Source: Cyanoderma ruficeps (lineage: Eukaryota; Chordata; Aves; Passeriformes; Timaliidae). From it: 64,000 nucleotides of DNA. Under the pieces are notes generated by a model that was not told the origin of the DNA, ran no database searches, and saw only the letters and a list, made by a program, of their open reading frames with translations. Positions 24,637 through 38,049 of this stretch are shown one piece after another. The stretch spans positions 5,664,081 through 5,728,080 of the forward strand of contig VZDJ01000219.1 in assembly GCA_008694505.1 (NCBI GenBank), in the 5' to 3' direction. The position numbers and the translations under genes are program-made. Position 1 is the stretch's first letter. Each line of letters starts with the position of its first letter.

Positions 24637-26820
24637 ATCTCACCTTCTTCATGTATTGTGTAACTCCCTAATGGCTGAGAACCTGCTCAAGACTCCTCAT
24701 TGTCAGTGTGTTCAGGTCTCGAGGGACAAGACCCACAGCGAATATTCAAGACAATATATTCCTGTCTATGAATAACATGAAGAAATTAATCCTTTTTTTT
24801 TTTTTCTTTTGCCTCTCCCATGGCCTTAATGAAGATTTTGCAACCACGTCTCCCTGGGGCAATGGGTACCATCTAATATCTTCATTTAAATTTTCTTTCC
24901 CTGCCTCAAGCCCCAAGCTGAAATCTGGAAACCAGGACAATTGTTCACTCCAGGCTTACCAAGCAACCTACAAACAAGTTTCTGCAAATAACTGGAGCTT
25001 TGAACTAGAAAAGCCACAGCATAAAGAGGAAATATGGCCAAGCTTAGAGGCCTTTACCTTTATAGGGATGCTGGAGTCAAGGCATGGACCTGATGAAACT
25101 TGATATAAAAGACTTTTAAAACCATGACAAAACCTATTTTTACGGCATTGTTCCCATGTGAAGTAGATAAAACTTTCCACTTTCCTCCTGCCCCAATCTC
25201 CATGCTCCCAAATGTCATTCTACCTCACACAAGAGATAATTTGCCCCACTGAAAGATGTGGGGCACATCGGGGGAGCTTTTAGCTCCATATGGAGAGCTG
25301 CTCCCCCGGGAAGGAAGGAAGAGCTCCTGATTAGCTCTTCCATTTTGCTCTGATTCACTTGCAGATGTGGCAAGATTTCCAGAAGTATATCTGGCCTTGA
25401 AATATTTTGAAAATCCATGAACTTCTGTGCTCCTAGACCAATGTTGGATGTAGATTTGAAAATCCTGCTGGAGAGTACATGCAGCCCTTCTCCAGCAGCA
25501 CTTGATTGCTCCATTTCAGGTGATCGAATTTTATCCAGATTATTTCTAGACATTCATAATCTTTCTCCATTGTAAAGAAAGCACAGAAACAGCTGTCCAG
25601 GAAATCTGTGTGGGTGAGGCTTCATTTCAGGCACTCTTGCCAACAGCAGGGATGTGAATGTTGCCCCTCACGTGAGTAGAAACCTCCAAGTCATTGTGCT
25701 TTTCTGGTGAAAATAATAACATTAACAAGCTTCAAGCATGTATGGACACCTTGGTTCAACCTCCATCTTGCATTTTTGCTTTGTTAGGTGATAGGTTTGA
25801 GTCCTAGGTTCTTATTCACAAAAACCTCCCAATTTTTGTGGGAGTGAAAATGGATATCTAGACCAAGATTTGGCCCTCAGTTCAACTGCCCAACTAGAGG
25901 TTTTCTGTGATTCAACTTTAAGAGGCAAATGAAGCCAGCTGTAATAGAGTTGGAAGTAAGCGGGCAAGAATTAGAATAACACATGAATAAATCACCCCTT
26001 TTTTCCTGTTCTTTCAAAGTTTACAGATATTTAGAGTGCTGCAAATGTCACATCATCAAAAAGCTCAAACTCAGCAGGTATTCAAGGTTACTCTCCCATT
26101 GGAAATGTAACGGGCATCCAGGTAGAAATGATGCTGTGTGGGCTTGCAAACCAGCAAACCAAGATCCTGGTAGACAACCAAGATGCAATCAAAATAGGAA
26201 GACCATAAAAAAAAGATGTGCTGGTTGAAATTATTTATCCAAGCAATTTGATGAATACTTATAAATAAGAAATACAATAGCAGTGATTGGAGTTGGCTCA
26301 AATATTATCCACAATTAATAAATCGACCCGTCCTATGTACTGTGTTATTTTCCCTGTCATTTTCACAAGCTACAAATCTGATAATACAATTAAATGACAA
26401 GTTCAATCACTTCTTTATTTCATGTATATGTATAATATAATATTTTATAGCTATATTACAGAAAAGACTGTTTACTCGCGTTGCATCTTCCCTAGCATAA
26501 TTCAGAGCTTTGCTTGCCTAAGAAATTACTTGTCTGCATTTTGATTAAAAAAGCAAAACCTCATTGTTCCTGTGGCAAATGAATTCAGTCTTTAAATGAA
26601 ACTCATTGTCACATCCTTTTCTGTGAAGCAAAGGCATTCAGCTTCTGGAATGGCTTTAACCTCCAGCACAGCACTTTTGTGTCTGTATCTGATCCACCCA
26701 TAATTCATCCCTCTTCCAAAGCTTCGTCAGTGTTTGTGCTCTGTACTTAGTTCTCAATGAACTGGCTATAACGCAGTAGTTACAGCTCCCTGGAAAATGA
26801 CACACAGTAACTCTGTCAAG

Positions 26821-26879
26821 TTTTTTATTAGCTTGGACAGGTCTTTTATTTTACCAAGGTCTTTTATTACCTCGGATAG
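26821..26879. repeat. degenerate tandem repeat of about 18-20 bp, three copies
   Basis: Three neighbouring units share TCTTTTATT followed by a variable ending (units at about 26821, 26841 and 26859). The decay between copies indicates an old local duplication. Confidence 0.65.
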
Positions 26880-27258
26880 CTCTGAACTAGTTCTGAAGTG
26901 GATGAGTGAAGACCTGGAGATCCAATTTTATATTGAGAGCCATTAATTTTTTTAACCACAATCCCTTGATTATTGATAGGCTTTTGTTCTTTACAGTCAT
27001 GGCAGAACACATTGTTTGGAGTGAATCAGAGCACACCAACTTCTACGTTTTCCTGCTGGAGTTTGGATGGGTCACAGGAACTAGCCAGCAGAAGTCCTCT
27101 GACTTTCAGGATGCAAGAGGCATCTGGTCTTGACCAGAAGCTACTCTGTTCATTTCTGTTCCATATTATTTCTCAAAAACAATCCTAAAAATGTTATAGA
27201 GAAAGGAAGAACCTATAAATCTTGACTTGTGGTTACTCTTTTGCCCATTAATCCTCAG

Positions 27259-27313
27259 GTACCCGCAAACCCAGCTCATTTGGAATAAATCTGCATTCCA
27301 CCGCCGTAACTCC
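27259..27313 (+). other. possible short exon or conserved element
   Basis: A pyrimidine-rich tract ending in TCCTCAG (27252-27258) is followed by 55 bases and then by GTGAGTC at 27314, a good splice donor. Frames starting at 27260 and 27261 are open across it; the frame from 27259 has a stop. The segment and the next 70 bases contain several CpGs in a region where CpG is rare. No protein family is recognised. It may be an untranslated exon, a cryptic splice pair or a conserved non-coding element. Confidence 0.2.
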
Positions 27314-28360
27314 GTGAGTCAAGATGTACTCCATCAAAATAAATGAACAGGAATGAGGGACTATGATGAGGATCGAGCCGTAGAAGTGGATAAACTAGAA
27401 AAAAAAATTAAAATAAACAGAATTTAATTGTCAAAAATGGTGTAAATCCTTGCCAAAATCACGTGTAATTCACCCTAATTCCAATTCCCTGAGCCCAGTA
27501 ACTTTTCTCTTAATTTATATGCCTTCAGTTACACTTTTAGGACTTCAACATTTGTTAAATTTTAACTGATCTCATAATCTGGATTCCTTGATTCCTTGAC
27601 CAGCATAAAATAAGAAAATGTGTCTTAGAAGAAATTTTGGAAAATGACCAAGAAATTAATTTGCTCCTTTTTTCTAATAGAAATTTCTTTGCATTTTCAA
27701 AGTACTTAAGTAATCTAAAGCTTTAAAATTACAACAGATTGCAAAAATTTTGATTGCCTTATTTCTTTATTAAAAAGTGCTGATACCAAATTTCTCTAAT
27801 GAACCACAATTTCCTTGCAAGCTGAGTTATTCAAAGAGGGTTTCTTTTTAAATTCAAAATTAAAAGGCAACATTATTTAAAGTTTGAGTCCTTTGAAACT
27901 TTTAGTCTCTGAAATCAGCCTATGACTATTACTTGACAAAGTTGAATCCTTTTATATGAATCAGTCTTATTTATAACTCAAACAAAACTATATCAATCAA
28001 AATTTTCTGTTGCATTTAGGTTCTTTTGCGTTAGAATTCTCTTGGCATTGGGCTATGGCATGTAACATTTTCCTGTTTTTCCTTGGACTGTTTGTATCGT
28101 TGTGGCCACCAGGGACTCAAATCACAGGATAAACATTCTTGCTACTGTTAATATGACAATCAATTGCAACGATCCCCAGATTTGTCAAGCAGTTGAATAA
28201 ATGGAAATCCACGTCTCCCCAAGATCTGCTTGGAAAGGGTTCAGGTGTCGACTTGGCAACACAACAACAGTGTCTCATTTTGACTTGAGTGCCAAAGACC
28301 TTTTTCTGTTTCTTGCTCCTGGTGTCCACGTTGCAGCCATGACTTACAAAGTGTGCAGTG

Positions 28361-28619
28361 CAGGAACAAGAGGATGGCTTTAAACTGAAAGAGAGGAGGT
28401 TTAGATTCAATCTTAGGAAGCAATTCTTCCCTGTCAGGGTGGTGAGGCCCTGGCACAGGGTGCCCAGAGAAGCTGTGGCTGCCCCAGCCCTGGGAGTGTC
28501 CAAGGCCAGGTTGGATGGGGCTTGGAGCAACCTGGTCTATGGAACGTGTCCCTGCCCATGGCAGGGGATGGGTGACCATTAAGGTGCCTTCCAACCCAAA
28601 CCATTCCATGCTTTTATGA
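28361..28619 (+). mobile_element. CR1 LINE 3' tail, truncated
   Basis: This is a sense-orientation CR1 3' end of about 260 bp. It starts with CAGGAACAAGAGGATGGCTT and TAAACTGAAAGAGAGGAGG, runs through GGGTGGTGAGGCCCTGGCAC, CCCAGAGAAGCTGTGGCTGC, GCCAGGTTGGATGGGGCTTG and CCTGCCCATGGCAGGGGATG, and ends with CCATTCCATGCTTTTATGA, a decayed terminal repeat. It is one of the better preserved copies in the window. The minus-strand open frames of 122 and 137 codons overlapping it are repeat artefacts. Confidence 0.95.
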
Positions 28620-29190
28620 CTGAACAGCAGGGCCAGGAGCTGGACAGAGCACCTGCAGAAGGCCCTCGAGGAGCTGGATGGTTATGGTGAATGTCCAGAT
28701 GATGCCAAAACTTTTCCTCCCTCAGGAGAAAAAGTCAGTGGTGCTTTGCAGGATTTGGACTCCCCTGCAGACCACCTCTGATCACAACACATCTTCATGG
28801 GTTTGCGTTTAATTCTCAAGATTGAGAAGTTTCCACTGTCCTAATGGACTCTGTTGTCAAGATCTCCCAGACAGATTACACTTTCCTGCTAAAAAATTCA
28901 TACTGTGAGGATCAGCTCAAGTTAAACATAAGGGAAACAATACATTATGCTGGGATTGGACTCATTTTTAAAACAAGCCATTTGCTGGATAAGATTTCAC
29001 AGGGTGGGTAAAGGAAGCAGAGTAAGGACTAAATGGGCTGGAGACAGGATGAGGAGCACCCCAGGAGCTGCACATGGCATTTGGGATAGGGTTGAGGTGC
29101 TCCAGGGATTCAGAAAGAAGGATCAGACACTTCCATGGCCATACCAACAAAAATAATTATAAAATCCCCAACAACCCCCCCCAAAAAATC
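28620..29190. other. unique spacer between two CR1 tails
   Basis: No gene is recognised. The sequence is intermediate in GC content and has no recognisable repeat. Confidence 0.5.
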
Positions 29191-29356
29191 TTGTTGTCCA
29201 GAGAAGCTGTGGCTGCCCCTCTCTGGAAGTGTTCAAAGCCAGGCTGGACAGGGCTTGGAGCAATCTGGTCTAGTGGAAGGTGTCCCTGTCTGTGACAAAG
29301 GAGATGGAACCAGATGGTGTTCAACATTCCTTCCAAACCTACCAATTGTAGGATTT
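29191..29356 (+). mobile_element. CR1 LINE 3' tail, truncated
   Basis: The element begins within the CCAGAGAAGCTGTGGCTGCC block and continues with CTCTGGAAGTGTTCAAAGCC, AGGCTGGACAGGGCTTGGAG, CAATCTGGTCTAGTGGAAGG and TGTCCCTGTCTGTGACAAAG, ending near CAATTGTAGGATTTTA. It is shorter and more diverged than the copy 0.8 kb upstream but has the same orientation. It starts at a different internal point, so it is an independent insertion rather than a tandem duplicate. Confidence 0.92.
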
Positions 29357-32300
29357 TACAAAAATCAAAACCAACTGCTTATTTAGTTTTCATATTTGCC
29401 AGAAACCTGTCATATGAAGTTAGATACTTTTTGTCTCTAAGAGAATAAAGTGTAGATTCACACCTCCTCAACCCTGCCAGAGGGGTGAGCAACATCATAA
29501 TCTTGTGTAATCCAGCCTGGAGAGAGGCTGCTGAGCACAATTCCTCGGTCTGCATCATATGTTCAAATCAAAACCCACATGTCCTTCCAAAGCCCCTGAC
29601 TCCCCTCTTCCTACCAACATTTCTTTCCTTTTCATTCAAGACTCAAAACAGAATGAAAATAAAGAGCTGGCAGGAGATAGTAGTTTGAAAAATTCATCCA
29701 AGAACCTGCAATGTCACCAACAAGAGCTGGAAATAAACATGTCTGGGAAGACAAATTCCTTAACCGTTAAGTGCTGAAGGACATGGTAGGTAACATTAAC
29801 TTGGCTAATTGTTTACTTGCTTAGCTAATCTAACATAATCTGCATTGATTAGATTTTGATTTCATGCTGGATGAGTATACTGCTTCTCTGTGCCTTTCAG
29901 TTAATTTGTGAACCGTACCAAAAAGACATTTTTATAACACGTTTAATGCTCCAAAGCTACGAGGGAACAGCAGCGAAAGTGAAGGAGGATGGCTTTGCTG
30001 GTATTAAAAGGGTCATTAAACCCAGCATTAGGTAAAGGTCTTGTTTTGAGTTGCATTCAACGTGCCTGAATAAAAATGAAGTGTAAGCAAAAGGCATTGA
30101 AGAGAAATATTCAAATGCAAAGTCCCGTGTTGGTCCTTGTGTATGTGTAACTATGTAGAGTTTATGGATGCTCGCTCTTCTATTCCAGCTCCTTCCATAG
30201 GTCTTTAAAGATCTCAAAGGTTCAGTTCATGGGCTCAGTACTCCAATGGTTTAAGGGTGAAAGGTTATAACAATCTTAACAAGACTGCCATGCATTTAAT
30301 AAACCCTAAACATTCACAAAGAACAGAGGTCCTTTTAAACCTAATGAAATCTATAAATACATAAGTTTTTGATCACTTTTCTGAGTTTCACTGCTATGGA
30401 GTCTAAAAGTTTCCCAAGAGTTTATTTAAAACATTTATTACTTTCAACAGAAGAAAGAAGGGAGCACAGAAATTGGCCTGAAGAAATTAAATTAACTTTG
30501 ATAGAGGTAATCTGCAGAAATATAGATTTATTGCATTTAATGCTGTGGAATTTTGACATATAAACAACACTTTCTCCAGCACAGGAGTTTAGAAGTCCTG
30601 TTCTAGCTAAAAATGGAAAAGCTTGGATGCTTCATGGGCCTTTAATAGGTGATGAAGTTCACGGCCATCACCTTGAAGCCTCCAGTTCAAATTTAGACTG
30701 ATTGTGACTAAGAGTAATTTCTGTCTGACAACCCATGTGAAGAGAGTCGCTTCATTTCATAACAAATGTGTAGCCAACAGCCTAAAAATTATTATCACAA
30801 TTTAACAAGTCCATTGGCAGTTCCAGGAGCACCATGGATAGATGAAAGTCAATCCTGCCTGTCCTGAGTGAAGTCAAGGTGGGGTAGGGAAAAAATCAGA
30901 AGAAAGTCTATGAATGTTGTAATCCTTCTGTGGAAGGGCTCAAAGATTTAATTGCTTGAACCTCTCTGTAGGCGTAAAATTTACCTATTTCCACAAAGCT
31001 GCTGGCTGGCTAATGTGTGATTTTTGTTCCATAGAGCTGACTTTTCTCGTGTGGAAAAAAAAAAGGAAAATTAACATTTTAGGTCATGACCATTTGGAAA
31101 AGAGATAATTTTCTTCAGATAATAACATGCCTTTTTCTGTCTTAGGAGGGCAATGCTAGCAAATGCCAAAACCAAGGTTCAGTTGCATGGCTCCATTAAA
31201 TCCCAAAATTAGGTGGAATGAGCCAAGCCACATTGCCTGAGATTGCTCTTCTGCAACTGCTGAATGACAAAGACTTTCCAACATAGCTTCTATTACCTAA
31301 TTCAATATACATTCTTCTATTCAAATAAAACTGAAGAAGCTATGAAGCAAAGAAACAAGCCTGTATTCATCCAAATTTTAAATTATTTTTGCTCATATCT
31401 GAGAAAAGTTCACTGCCTTTCCTGGAGTAATTGATGTGTTTGTAAAAAAGGAATTTAAAGGACTCAAAAAGCGTGTTCATGAAATGTGGGTTTCAGCTCT
31501 TCCTAAATAAATGTGCCAGGCAAAATGTTTGTAAACATATCCATTCAGGAGCCTGAAATGCAAAGCAGCTTCTCTGTCCAATCACAGCTAAAAGTATTCA
31601 TATCATTTAGCAATAATAATCAGCTATTAAACTTAAATAATATTTAAGAAGTAGTGATTGCCTATTAGTGACAATCCTGGGAAGGGAAAGTGAATGTGAA
31701 TTAAGGCTACTGGCAAAGGATGCTTTCAGCTTTATTGTTGTAGCTAATTCTCATGGTGGCACTGCTTCATGCTGTCGTACTGTACATGCAGAATATGGGA
31801 GTAAATCCAATGCAGTCACACTTGAAAAAACCCTATTTTACTGCTGGGGTTATTGCAGATCATATAGTACAAAGAGTCCAACAAGATAACTATTCATGGA
31901 CACACACACAAAAAGAGCTAATCTTGATAAATCAAAGTGAATTATTACTGTGACATGAGATTTTATATGTGTGTATTTATCTATCTATACACAAGCATAT
32001 ATAATAAGGATCTATGGACTGTTTTTTAGGAAAGCTGTTAAAATAATTCTATGTTAAGGAGAAATTGTGTATAAATGATGATTGAATTATTTATTTTGAC
32101 TTGGAGCAGCTTTAAATTATGGACTTTTCACATTTGATTTTTTACATCAGAGTATGGTGAATATTTTCCTCCCTGTGCAGGTCCCATTGTTTCTTGGTCA
32201 GCTCAGTTTATTTTGTTGTTGCACAGGACAAGTTCTGTCCTTTGGTGGGCAGAGCAGGATTGATTTCAGTCAGAAGCAATGTGTGTGTGCACCCAAGAAC

Positions 32301-33383
32301 TGACTTTTATTCTGTATGAAACAACCACTCTCTCTGATTTATGGCCCATATTTAAAAAAAATGCAATAAGAGCATTGCATAGTCTAAATCAGGAATGTGT
32401 AAATTATCCCAAAAGCTGAGATGCAGGAGAGCAGAAGAACACCATTGTCAGGTCAAGAAATGTGATTATTTCCATGGCTCCCAGCAACTCTTAATTGCCA
32501 TAACAGGCTCTTATTCAGGGAGAAGTAGTTAGGTTTGCAAAGAAGAGTGAATATGTACTTTGTGAGAAAACCATTAACTACAGAGAAACGTTCTCTAAGT
32601 ACAGCTGAATTATGGAACAAAATACAGGCAGCTGCTTAGCATCTCCAGGAATAGTTCACAGGGTGTCCTTAGTCGTCCATGTCTTCCACAGGGAAAACAA
32701 CACAAATATCTCATTAAAATCTCTTAATTACCATAATATTCCTGATTACCAACTAACATAAATGGAAGTATTAGATCTCCAGTTCCCCATCTTGTGGTTC
32801 CTATGGATTTTTACAACAAAACTTCCAGACAATCAATACAATGTTACGTAAAAATAAACCACCTCTGCTTGCGGACTCTACTAGCTCCCAGTTTGTCAGT
32901 AAGAGAAAATTATTCCACTGAGGATGTGAGAAAACAGTGACACTGAAAAGAATAATAGCTGACCTTCATAATAAATAATGTAAAACATGAGTTCACTTGG
33001 CCTAGCCTAGATAAAGATTAATTTTGAATCTTTCATTCCCTGAGGCTAAAAGTGTTCTAACTTTAGATAACACGCTTTTTTAAAAAATGTTTTATAGTAT
33101 TAAAGGTACTTCAAAATACATATTGTAATCAAAGCACTCCTGCAACTGTTAATATCTGGAAGGTTTCATGAAAGGACCAGTCAGTTATGGTGGTGCTTTG
33201 TGGTGTGATTTACACCTGTGCTAGAAAGCTACAGATTCTAATGGTAGGGACAGCAGCTGTCTGACAACAGTGGCTCTGGTGTTCAGCCTTGGAGGCTTGG
33301 AGAAGAAGCTGAGTTTGTTTTTAGTGGGCTCTGTGTGTAGAAATGCTCACTGCACCACTGATGTTTTCCAAGAAAATAGTGTT
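29357..33383. other. unique non-coding sequence
   Basis: AT-rich throughout, with no recognisable gene or transposon. Open frames are short and carry no known domain. Confidence 0.5.
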
Positions 33384-33452
33384 CTAGGATCATAGGATCA
33401 TAGAATGGTTGGGGTTGGAAGGGACCTTATAGGGCATCTAGTTTCAACCCAG
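33384..33452 (-). mobile_element. very short CR1 3' terminus
   Basis: Only the last 65-70 bp of a CR1 is present: AGGATCATAGGATCATAGAA, TGGTTGGGGTTGGAAGGGAC and CTTATAGGGCATCTAGTTTC, then unique sequence. The tandem terminal octamer is nearly intact, so this is probably an extremely 5'-truncated but relatively recent insertion. Confidence 0.9.
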
Positions 33453-34787
33453 GTGATTTTGGACGCTAAAAAGATATTAAGCTGTTCAGGGAATTATAGT
33501 ATTTGAAGACTATATTCGATCCTTCTTTTAAAAAATATTACAAATCCATGGGTTGATTTGAGATTGCTGAAAAACATGATTATACTCCTAACCTCACACC
33601 AAGGCTGCTTTGTCTTTCCAAATTTCAGGCTCATCAGAGCACAGAGCATCTACTATTCTGAATTTATTTGGTTCCTGGCAGAATGCAGCCCAATTTTTGA
33701 TAGTTACCTGAGTTGCCATAACTAATAACCATAGCAGCAGTGGGAGTTCAGTCTTTGAGGGTGGAGGTTGCAGTGAATGTTTCTCATCTATTTACTTGTT
33801 GGGAAGGGCCACTGCAGACCACATCAGTGTCTAATGCTTACATAACTGTAAGTTTAAAATTTACAGTATCCCTACCCTAAATTTCACACTGCAAAGCGGC
33901 TTTCAAGATAGGCTAAAAGAAGGGCAATTTTCCTCATTGTGAAACAAAAGCGCTAAAGCACCTTGTGATTGCAATACAGAGAAAAGATGGTTTTGACTGA
34001 CGCATCTGCCTCCCAGGTCTTGAAAGGAAATAAAATGTTCTCTGCCTTACCTAGTGCTCACTTGAGGCATTCAATCTAAACAGTCATTTCGGAGTTTTAC
34101 AGAAGACAATACAAAATACTGTGCAATGATGGACAAGGGCTTTTGATGACAAAGAGCAAACAGACAGGGAATCCTTTCAGGCTCACAATATAGATAAAAG
34201 GACATTTTTGTATTTCCAAATGATACTCAAGGCTCAGGTGTTGCAGACAATGCAAAAATAACATAATATTGCTTCTCTTCAATGCACTTTTAGTTCTGGA
34301 CTTAGTTCACCTATGTTGATTCACTGACGGTCCTTATTCTCTGTCAGCTTCACACATCTCCTTTTTTAAGAGGTCAGTGCACAATATAAAGATAATAATA
34401 CAGAATCTAGGAGGAAAAAAATAAGGTTATTTGTGAGACTAGAGTTGAAATTGCCTCCTTGCTCCATTTAGTTCTTTAAGAACATAAAGCAGAAAATTCC
34501 TTCATGGCTTGTTTCCACTGTCTGTCATATTTGATGACTTTTCTCCCAGAGCAAATAAAGAAAACATACCTGTTACATTGAAGTTCTAATCAAGTAATCT
34601 GCATATTGGTTGTGGAAGAGGAGAAAATTGAAGGAACAATTATTGAACAAATAGATATACATGGTCCTCCTGTGTAACAGGCAGCTATTGTTTCCAAGAG
34701 TTTTATTGGAAAGTGACCAATCACTCTTAAGTTGAACCTCAGAACTGGACACCCACTTACAACTGGATCAACAGAATGAAATACGAT

Positions 34788-34819
34788 CCTCTAGTCAATC
34801 AGTACCCTCTAGTCAATCA
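34788..34819. repeat. 14-bp direct repeat with 18-bp period
   Basis: CCTCTAGTCAATCA occurs at 34788-34801 and again at 34806-34819. It could be a simple slippage duplication. Confidence 0.85.
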
Positions 34820-36455
34820 TAGAGACCAAAGTAGGGAGAGAGATTGCTAAATAAAGGCAAATCAAAAAAGAGAAAAGAGAAGTTTGATGTATTTTTTAGC
34901 AGTATATTCATTTTTCAGGTTATATATTGGTAAAGGTCACTGGTGACAGTGACTCATTATTGACTGATCAAAGGCTGTCAAAGTCAGCAGAAGTCTCCAC
35001 GGAGCCTCATTTGATTACTGTTGTCAGGTGCAAGTCAGTTATTCCCTTTCACAGACTTTGTCGGTGTGAAAACCTGCTTTGACTGTGGTGAGTGTGAAGA
35101 GCAGCCCCCAAGACCCACCAGTATCCTCCAGGCCAGGCTCTGGGGTATAGGAGAAGGCACTTTCAGGAGTATGAAGTAAGATCAGTATCAGAAAATGGAT
35201 CAGGTTGGTAGAAAGACTAAGTTGCCTTAGGGGCACATAAGTGGGTAAGAAATGAGACAAATATGTACTCAAAGTAAAAATAAATATTTTTTTTTTAACT
35301 AGAGGAAGGTAAACATGGCCCCAGAGCCCAGGGGAGTTGCAGCCATCTGATTTTTACAGAGGCCTGTCACGGTACCATATTACCCTCCTGCTTGTAAAGA
35401 ACACTTCAGTCCTGCTCCTTTGGCCTTCAGTGGAAAATGTTAAAACCAGATCTGAAATTTGTCTTGAGTTGGGCATAATGTATCTCTGACACTAACTGGG
35501 AATTTTGACCAAACATCTGTATACAGATGATAAACAGATAGAATTGTTCTGTTCCTTCAGAGTTTCCTGACCCTTTCTCCTTTAAATGTCAACGTTTTAT
35601 AGATTCTTTCCCCTTTTTTGTTCTTCATAAAACCGCTTTCAGTCCTGCATAATTTTCCAGACAAACTGCACACTTGTCAGATCACCTGATTAAGAGCCCT
35701 GTATTCATTACTATAAAAAAACAACATGCTCAGTGAATCATTAAAAAGCAGATTGGTCAGTAATAATAATCAGTTTTCTGCTAATAAATACAGCTCAGCA
35801 TGCCTAATTCTGTGTCCTACTCAAATACCAAAAATGAAGAATTTAGCTTTTAAAAAGTACATTACTGAATGTACTATTAATGCATCGGTCTTAGTAAGGA
35901 ACATTACTGCTGTCTTTAAAGGGCAGCCAGTTCATGTATTAATTATGTCACTCAAAGAGTGCACTGATTTCTTGAAAATCTCTTCATGCATAAAAGCAAT
36001 TTGAATATTGTATACGGCTCAACCCTCTCAATCAACTTGAATACAAAGAAAGACCAAAGAAGTACTTGAGTTCAAGAGCTGGCATCAGGAATAGAAGCAC
36101 AAGTAAATGAATTCAGTGCACTTTTCATCACCACACGTCTGTGGGGCAGACACCTTCAGGGACACATGGCAAACCTGGCCAGGAGGAACAAGCTGCCATG
36201 GTCACAGAGCAAGGCTGCAGGGGGATATCACACAACACCAGGATATATTTTGAGAACTTCATGGAGAAAGATTCATAGGGAGAGCTTGGATGTCACCATG
36301 GGATTCAGCAGCAGCAGAGTTACATCAGTGAGTTAATTTCCAATTGCATCAATAATACTGAGCAATTAATATGTTAGAGTATATGTTTTGTGGAGCAAAT
36401 CTCATGTTGAAATTCCATCCATATTCAGACTGTTGTCAGCCTTTAGTTGAATCCT

Positions 36456-36477
36456 AAATCAAGTCTAGACTTGATTT
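36456..36477. repeat. perfect 22-bp palindrome
   Basis: The half-site AAATCAAGTCT is followed immediately by its reverse complement AGACTTGATTT, giving 22 bp of exact symmetry with TCTAGA at the centre. Symmetry breaks at 36455/36478. It is the longest perfect palindrome I found. By chance a site this long is expected about once in several megabases. Confidence 0.95.
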
Positions 36478-38049
36478 TCTTGCTTAAATAAGAACTTTTG
36501 GACAATAATTATACTTTTTACTGCTTTCAACTGCTGTCTTTTTAAGAAGACAGTTTTATCTTCCAGCCACAATCCTCCTGCCCTTATGCAAGGGAAGCTC
36601 CAAACCCCTTAAAAATCACTCCAAGGAAAGAGCTGTATCATCCTCTCCTGCCTTTCTAATAAATTTCTATTTCTACAACAATATTTATAAAGAAATCCAT
36701 CTATAGTGATTTTCTCAACAGGGGTCAAGACAATTCCACATTCTGAAACTCAAAAATTTCACTCTGCTAGAGGTTCAACTGAGAGTACCTGGGGTTTGGG
36801 AGTGTTATCAACAATTATTCTGCAGAAGAAGCATGCTCGGTGAAAATCCTTTGAAGAGGAAAAAGGTCAGGAAATCTGTCATTTTACAAGGATGATCTTA
36901 GTAGTACATAAAGGAGTTCTCTAGAATGTGAACTAGCATCTATTGAGCAAAACAATAGCAGTGTGATTATTGAAATGCCACCAACTTCCTGTAATTGCTC
37001 ACTATTACCGTAATGCAGATTATTTCTTCGAAAGAAAAGCTCTCATTTTGATTTGAAAGGTTTAATGTTTTGCTCCCTCCTCACTATAATGAATCTTTGA
37101 CTGACAGGCTAAAAAATTTTAAGGGAGAAGGAAGAAACCAGAGAATGTGGGCACGCAGGGAAGAAGAGTATACTAAAACAAGGGCTTGGTGTGAGAGCTC
37201 TGAGATACAGTTTGAGAAAGCAATACAGAATTGTACATGGGCTTGGAAACTAAGCAAAAACACAGAAAAGAAAAGGGAAAAACCTAACCTCCTTCTGCTA
37301 AAACACATCATTGAAAGCAAATCCTTTGATGAGATACTTAATATTTGAAAAAGTGATTTGTTTGTCCCAGCCCAATTCATTAGTTCTGAGCAAGTGCCAT
37401 AGATAAGAATATAAATGTCAAGAGTGGTCTTGGTTGGTGATAGGTGCTGCCTAATGGCAGGAAGTTATTTCCCTGCTCCAAAGCTCCTGGTTTCTGTGTG
37501 ATTTAAAATGCCACCAGAAATAAAGGAATTATCAAGGCTTGGCCTTGATATATGAGCCTATTTAAATCCCTGGGGTGAGACGATGAGGACTACTCTTCCA
37601 AAACAACCCGAATGGGTTCATTAAGCAGTCCAATAATAGGTTGGAACTCGTTCCTGCAGTTTAAGGATGAAGCTGTAGTGGGTGTGCTGGGAAGAGCTGC
37701 TCAATTACAGACAGCTGAGCAGAAAGGCTAAATAGGACATGGGATACAGTGAACATTTCAAGCTGTGAAAGGCTGCAAGTGGAGCTGAGTATCCACCAAA
37801 CATTCCTCCCAGATTCAGGAGGCCAGGATGAAAGTTAAAATACTTCAGGTATGTTGAAGGAATCTGGTTTCTCAAAGGCACCATTTGGGCAGAGCTATTC
37901 CTTCTATGGCTGATAGTCCAAACTTGCATGTACAAAGGTGGGGATCATGCTCCATGACCATTCTGTAGCTCTGAAACCAAAACCACCTGCACCTTTGGGA
38001 GCTCATGAAATGGAGGGAATTTTTGTTTGGATGGTCTTTTATTTTGTTT

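Larger units (their letters stand above)
15131..28360. other. long unique non-coding stretch
   Basis: Thirteen kilobases with no recognisable gene, CR1 or LTR. Open frames of up to about 150 codons (for example 18707-19171, minus) show no domain, no family resemblance and no splice context. It holds small repeats at 20876-20929 and 26821-26879, hairpins at 22085-22106 and 24606-24636, and a possible short exon at 27259-27313. The scarcity of young repeats next to a CpG island would fit a regulatory flank, but no regulatory role is shown. Confidence 0.5.
33453..38049. other. unique non-coding sequence with a perfect palindrome
   Basis: No recognisable gene. It contains a 14-bp direct repeat at 34788-34819, a perfect 22-bp palindrome at 36456-36477, and a small hairpin at 37530-37550 (arms TATCAAGGC and GCCTTGATA). 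The 92-codon open frame at 37070-37348 is rich in charged residues but matches no family I recognise, and it has no splice or promoter context. Confidence 0.5.

Noticed and set aside
28241..28609. Minus-strand frames of 122 and 137 codons as genes
   Set aside because: They largely consist of the reverse complement of a CR1 tail and recur in similar form at the other CR1 copies.
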